Shown piece after piece: positions 5,664 through 8,115 of a stretch of 8,115 nucleotides of DNA. Source of the stretch: Scatosoma sp045632625. Lineage in GTDB: Bacteria > Bacillota > Clostridia > Christensenellales > Borkfalkiaceae. Location of the stretch: positions 1-8,115 of the forward strand of contig JAZQWZ010000017.1 in the NCBI GenBank assembly GCA_045632625.1, given 5' to 3'. Made by a program: the position numbers and the translations under genes. The notes beneath the pieces were generated by a model. That model was not told where the DNA came from. It did no database searches and was given only the letters and a program-made list of their open reading frames with translations. Numbering within the stretch: position 1 is the stretch's first letter; every line of letters starts with the position of its first letter.

Positions 5664-6872
5664 TTATTTTTGCAATTCGTTTACCAAATACATATAAACG
5701 CCTGCCGTCCACCCCATCATGGTGTGGTGCACCATAGCTTCGTCGCACGTGCGGTCGTTACCTTCCACTACGTTGTATTTTTCCCACAAATCGCCCGTTT
5801 TCTCGAACACGTCTTCGCAAAGCGACGTGTATTTTTCCGCTACCGCTTGCGCCTGCTCGGTTAAACCGTAATTTTTCAACGCTTTATACGCTATGTATTG
5901 ATTAGGCGCCCAACCGCTGGGATACGCCCATTGATATTCGCCGTAATACTTATCCGTGCACGCAACGCCGTATTCTTTCACAAAATATGCGTATGCGTTT
6001 TGCAAACCATTGATTTTTTCTTTATCGGCAAGCCCTACAAAGTACGGATGGAATGCCGCCGCCGACTTGCAGGTGAATTGTTTGCCCGTTACGAAATTAT
6101 AATCAAAATACAGCTGTTCTTGTTCGTTCCATAAATATTTTTCTATCAGCTGTTTACGGGTATTTGCCTTTTTCGCATAATCGGTATCGTCTGCGATTGC
6201 AAACTTTTCTTTAAGCGTTGCCAAATAGCGTTCATAGAAATACAAATTGCAATTCAAATCAATCGGGCAAGCGTTTTGACAAGCCAAATCAAATCTCGGG
6301 CAACAATCCCAGCCAGATTCGAAGATAGAATAGAAATGCTTACCAAGTTCCACGTAATCCCCATCATATTCGGTTAAACCAAGGCGTTTTAATCCATCCG
6401 CAGCAGTCCCGCGATAATGTTCTTCCATTATACCGTTATCCGCATAACAATTTAAGCCTATCGGAGTGATACGGTTTTTCATCCACCACTCGTATTCGGT
6501 TTTTATCACTTCGTACTGCGCTTGCAACCACGTATCGTCCTGTGTGATATCGTAAATATCTTTGACGACAAGCGCAAAATACGGTTGTTGCGTACGGTTT
6601 AACATACCGTTTCTTGTTGCATTTGGGAAAAAACCGATTTTCTTAATGACGTACGCCATATTTTCACAGTTGTTGATTGCCTGCTCCGTTAAACCGCTTG
6701 CAAACAAACCTACGTTTGTGAAATAGGTATCCCAGTAATACATTTCTTGAAAATGATCTTTTACGGACGGTACGGTGAAGGGCTTGGGCAACGGAATAAT
6801 TTTTCCATCGTCCACCTTCGCTTCACGGATCGTTTTTGGCCAAGTTTTTATGATAAATTCTTGTAAGTGCAT
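5664..6872 (-). CDS. Cytoplasmic glycoside hydrolase, trehalase/GH63-like (alpha/alpha)6 barrel
   Basis: 402 residues, no signal peptide, so cytoplasmic; shorter than classical trehalases (about 500 or more). Motifs in order: FQEMYYWDTYF (41-51), equivalent to the second half of trehalase signature 1; PNATRNGMLNRTQQPYF (83-99); ESGWDCCPRF (185-194), whose Asp189 fits the catalytic acid; QWAYPSGWAP (314-323), signature 2; and WEKYN (363-367), whose Glu364 fits the catalytic base. Both catalytic positions are present, so it should be active by inversion. Two changes argue against plain trehalose as substrate: the PGGR of signature 1 is replaced by SVKDH, and QWD becomes QWA. Related GH63-type enzymes cleave other alpha-glucosides or mannosylglycerate. 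The start is supported weakly by GGGG and a GAGAGAG run before ATG; no better Met precedes motif 1. Confidence 0.85.
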   Translation of the reverse strand: MHLQEFIIKTWPKTIREAKVDDGKIIPLPKPFTVPSVKDHFQEMYYWDTYFTNVGLFASGLTEQAINNCENMAYVIKKIGFFPNATRNGMLNRTQQPYFALVVKDIYDITQDDTWLQAQYEVIKTEYEWWMKNRITPIGLNCYADNGIMEEHYRGTAADGLKRLGLTEYDGDYVELGKHFYSIFESGWDCCPRFDLACQNACPIDLNCNLYFYERYLATLKEKFAIADDTDYAKKANTRKQLIEKYLWNEQEQLYFDYNFVTGKQFTCKSAAAFHPYFVGLADKEKINGLQNAYAYFVKEYGVACTDKYYGEYQWAYPSGWAPNQYIAYKALKNYGLTEQAQAVAEKYTSLCEDVFEKTGDLWEKYNVVEGNDRTCDEAMVHHTMMGWTAGVYMYLVNELQK

Positions 6873-6924
6873 CTCTCTCTATCCCCAAATCCCAAAACGG
6901 GACATTACCTCATTGTTCCTTTAC

Positions 6925-6953
6925 ATTATATCATAGCAATTTGCATATTGTAA
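6925..6953 (-). promoter_or_regulatory. Proximal promoter of the glycosidase operon
   Basis: -10 is TATAAT (6930-6925), a perfect match with an extended -10 TG one base upstream. The spacer is 17 bases, and the -35 is TTACAA (6953-6948), a poor match to TTGACA. A weak -35 with a strong extended -10 is typical of a promoter that needs an activator, in line with the AraC gene upstream. The predicted leader is about 45 bases. Confidence 0.7.
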
Positions 6954-6967
6954 TTTCATATTGTAAT
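6944..6967 (-). repeat. Direct repeat over the -35, possible activator site
   Basis: CATATTGTAAT occurs twice on the plus strand (6944-6954 and 6957-6967), 13 bases apart; as read by the minus-strand promoter this is ATTACAATATG twice. The downstream copy overlaps the -35. AraC-family activators commonly bind direct repeats at this place, so it is a candidate operator. The 13-base period is shorter than the usual two-turn spacing, which leaves doubt. Confidence 0.45.
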
Positions 6968-6970
6968 GAG

Positions 6971-6999
6971 TTTATATCAAAATATACGATATTCGGCAA
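6971..6999 (-). promoter_or_regulatory. Distal candidate promoter of the glycosidase operon
   Basis: -35 TTGCCG (6999-6994), 17-base spacer, -10 TATAAA (6976-6971) with an extended TG. It has a better -35 but a poorer -10 than the proximal promoter. Tandem use of both, or only one, cannot be told from sequence. Confidence 0.45.
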
Positions 7000-7015
7000 A
7001 AACGCGCGCAAAAGC

Positions 7016-7078
7016 AAAAAAAAATGGCATACAACCCTGCCGTAACGCCTTTCCGTTTTGCCTGTAGATTGTATGCCA
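7016..7078 (-). terminator. Rho-independent terminator of the AraC-family gene
   Basis: Perfect 10-bp arms TGGCATACAA (7078-7069) and TTGTATGCCA (7034-7025), followed on the minus strand by nine T (7024-7016). It starts 29 bases after the regulator's stop. The loop is unusually large at 34 bases and contains only a weak inner stem. It separates the regulator from the glycosidase operon, which therefore needs its own promoter. Confidence 0.85.
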
Positions 7079-7106
7079 AAATATTCTATTTTGTTTTTCT
7101 TAATCG

Positions 7107-7886
7107 TTATCTGCGCGGAGTTTTTTGATATACCTTTTTGTATGCCCGATAAAAGGTCATCATACTGTTAAATCCGCACTCTGCCGCCACTTCGTCCACC
7201 GAAACGTTTGCGTCTTTTGTCAAGCGGTTATGCGCATATCGAACACGCAAACGATTGACAAAATCCGGCCACGGCTCACCGATTACTTTTTTCAACAGCG
7301 TCGTTAAATACCCACGCGAATAATTAAACTTTTGCGACAATTCTTCAATGGAACAATTTTCCTTGTAATGATGGTCAACGTATTGCAAAATTTGGCTTGC
7401 AATTTCCACTTGCTTGCTCGCTTCCGCTTTTTCAACCAAAGTTACTTTATCCGCTATCCTTGCAAACAATATACCTACGATACCACGCAAAGAAACCCTG
7501 TAATTTAATGTATCATTATGCGCATAGGAAAACAATTTGTACAAAGTTTCTAAAAATTCGTAATTATCAAAATGAAAGAAGTTGGGGAAGATTTTGCCGT
7601 TATGCATTTCAAAAAAATGCCCGCAATATTCCTTGCCTATGACAAACACGAACACCGAAGTGTTTTCGTCTTCGGGTATATAAGAATGCGCTGCAAAAGG
7701 TTCGCAAAAACACGCTTCCCCTTCTTCCAAAGTACGCGTTTCACCATTTATGGTGACCCTTTGCTTGCCCTTTTCGGCAAATAAAATTTCAACAGCGCCA
7801 TGAAAGTGTGCGGGTGTTGTCCAACCTTTTCGATGCACAAAATAACAAAAATCTTTTTGTTCTACAAACGTATCGTAATAACTCAT
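7107..7886 (-). CDS. AraC-family transcriptional regulator
   Basis: 259 residues. The N-terminal half is a cupin-like sensor (about 25-75) with the pattern HFHGAVEILFAEKGKQRV and EGEACFCEPFAAHSY, expected to bind a sugar or related effector. The C-terminal third (about 160-259) is the double helix-turn-helix: IEELSQKFNYSRGYLTTLLKK, then VDEVAAECGFNSMMTFYRAYKK and the closing TPRR. An AAGGGG lies 6 bases before the ATG. It has its own promoter and terminator, and lies just upstream of the glycosidase operon in the same orientation, so it is the likely local activator. The effector is unknown. Confidence 0.95.
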   Translation of the reverse strand: MSYYDTFVEQKDFCYFVHRKGWTTPAHFHGAVEILFAEKGKQRVTINGETRTLEEGEACFCEPFAAHSYIPEDENTSVFVFVIGKEYCGHFFEMHNGKIFPNFFHFDNYEFLETLYKLFSYAHNDTLNYRVSLRGIVGILFARIADKVTLVEKAEASKQVEIASQILQYVDHHYKENCSIEELSQKFNYSRGYLTTLLKKVIGEPWPDFVNRLRVRYAHNRLTKDANVSVDEVAAECGFNSMMTFYRAYKKVYQKTPRR

Positions 7887-7897
7887 AGACTACCCCT

Positions 7898-7958
7898 TGT
7901 ATCATATTATACAGTATTTTCAAAAAAAATCAATATCATTTTTTTATGTATCTGTATC
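7898..7958 (-). repeat. GATACA motif repeated around the regulator promoter
   Basis: TGTATC on the plus strand (GATACA on the minus) occurs at 7898-7903 and as a tandem pair at 7947-7952 and 7953-7958. One copy falls near the start of transcription and two lie just upstream of the -35. It could be an autoregulatory site, but the motif is short and the region AT-rich. Confidence 0.3.
7906..7933 (-). promoter_or_regulatory. Promoter of the AraC-family gene
   Basis: -35 TTGATT (7933-7928), 16-base spacer, -10 TATAAT (7911-7906). Transcription would start near 7899, only about 13 bases before the ATG, so the Shine-Dalgarno would lie at the very end of the message. Confidence 0.65.
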
Positions 7959-8024
7959 AAAAAGTAATATTTTTAGCTTTTTTTAGAGTAAAAAATTATC
8001 ACTACACCTTTGAAAATATAGCAT

Positions 8025-8060
8025 AATCGGCAACGTTTTCCACTAAAAACGTTGCCGATT
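8025..8060. other. Perfect 15-bp inverted repeat downstream of a promoter
   Basis: AATCGGCAACGTTTT and its exact complement are separated by six bases. In the minus direction it is followed by ATGCTATATTTTC, and in the plus direction by TGAATGTAAATT, so neither side has a proper U-run. It may be the terminator of the upstream gene, or a structure at the very 5' end of a transcript started by the promoter at 8070-8098, or a repressor operator. Confidence 0.6.
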
Positions 8061-8069
8061 TGAATGTAA

Positions 8070-8098
8070 ATTATACCTGATTTTATTCTTCTTTCCAA
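8070..8098 (-). promoter_or_regulatory. Candidate distal promoter overlapping the end of the upstream gene
   Basis: -35 TTGGAA (8098-8093), 17-base spacer, -10 TATAAT (8075-8070, perfect). The predicted start, near 8063, falls at the edge of the 15-bp inverted repeat. It would give the AraC-family gene a second, longer transcript of about 175 bases of leader. A chance match in AT-rich sequence is possible. Confidence 0.5.
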
Positions 8099-8115
8099 AG
8101 CAAATCGCCTTGTCC
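8083..8115 (-). CDS. C-terminal end of an upstream gene (partial)
   Basis: Ten codons (GQGDLLWKEE) and a TAA at 8083-8085, with the rest beyond the window. Only the sensible C-terminal composition, the direction matching the other genes and the hairpin that follows support this. Too little remains to name it, and the other two frames are not excluded. Confidence 0.4.
   Translation of the reverse strand, partial: GQGDLLWKEE

Noticed and set aside
7974..8018. 13-codon frame (MLYFQRC...) between the palindrome and the regulator promoter
   Set aside because: No ribosome binding site, very short, AT-rich sequence where such frames arise by chance.
1..8115. CRISPR array, tRNA, rRNA, insertion sequence or attachment site
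   Set aside because: I found no regularly spaced direct repeats with unique spacers, no tRNA-like cloverleaf, no transposase sequence and no terminal inverted repeats of an element; the inverted repeats present are single hairpins.

Overview
The window reads as a carbohydrate-utilisation locus from a low-to-moderate GC Gram-positive bacterium, most likely an anaerobic gut or rumen member of the Clostridia. The grounds are AGGAGG-type ribosome binding sites, a Gram-positive style lipoprotein signal, a BIG2-containing secreted protein, and AT-rich intergenic regions with consensus sigma-A promoters. The exact taxon is inference. Every gene I can support lies on the minus strand, so transcription runs from high to low coordinates.

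Layout in order of transcription: (1) 8083-8115, the last ten codons of an upstream gene, with a good promoter overlapping its end and a perfect 15-bp inverted repeat right after. (2) 7107-7886, an AraC-family regulator with its own promoter and a Rho-independent terminator at 7016-7078. (3) 6873-7015, a promoter region with two candidate promoters and an 11-bp direct repeat at a -35 box. (4) 5664-6872, a cytoplasmic (alpha/alpha)6-barrel glycosidase of the trehalase/GH63-like type. (5) 5429-5663, an unusually structured leader with three hairpins. (6) 5273-5428, a 51-residue protein of the MKKY... type, overlapping by ATGA the start of (7) 3525-5276, a secreted protein with a Clostridial N-terminal module, a BIG2 domain and two tandem jelly-roll-like modules. 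(8) 3476-3509, a hairpin between genes. (9) 1899-3320, a cytoplasmic TIM-barrel glycosidase-like protein. (10) 1-1885, a large lipoprotein of Ig-like and jelly-roll-like modules, cut by the window edge.

Reading them together (inference): the regulator senses a sugar and turns on a set that captures glycan at the surface (secreted multi-module protein and lipoprotein, neither with a visible catalytic domain) and cleaves imported oligosaccharides in the cytoplasm (the two glycosidase-like enzymes). No transporter is visible and must lie elsewhere. The least explained parts are the coupled 51-residue protein with its structured leader, the GNRA-capped hairpin after the secreted-protein gene, and the two enzymes whose family signatures are altered. 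The four long plus-strand reading frames (17-1267 and others) are shadows of the minus-strand genes.
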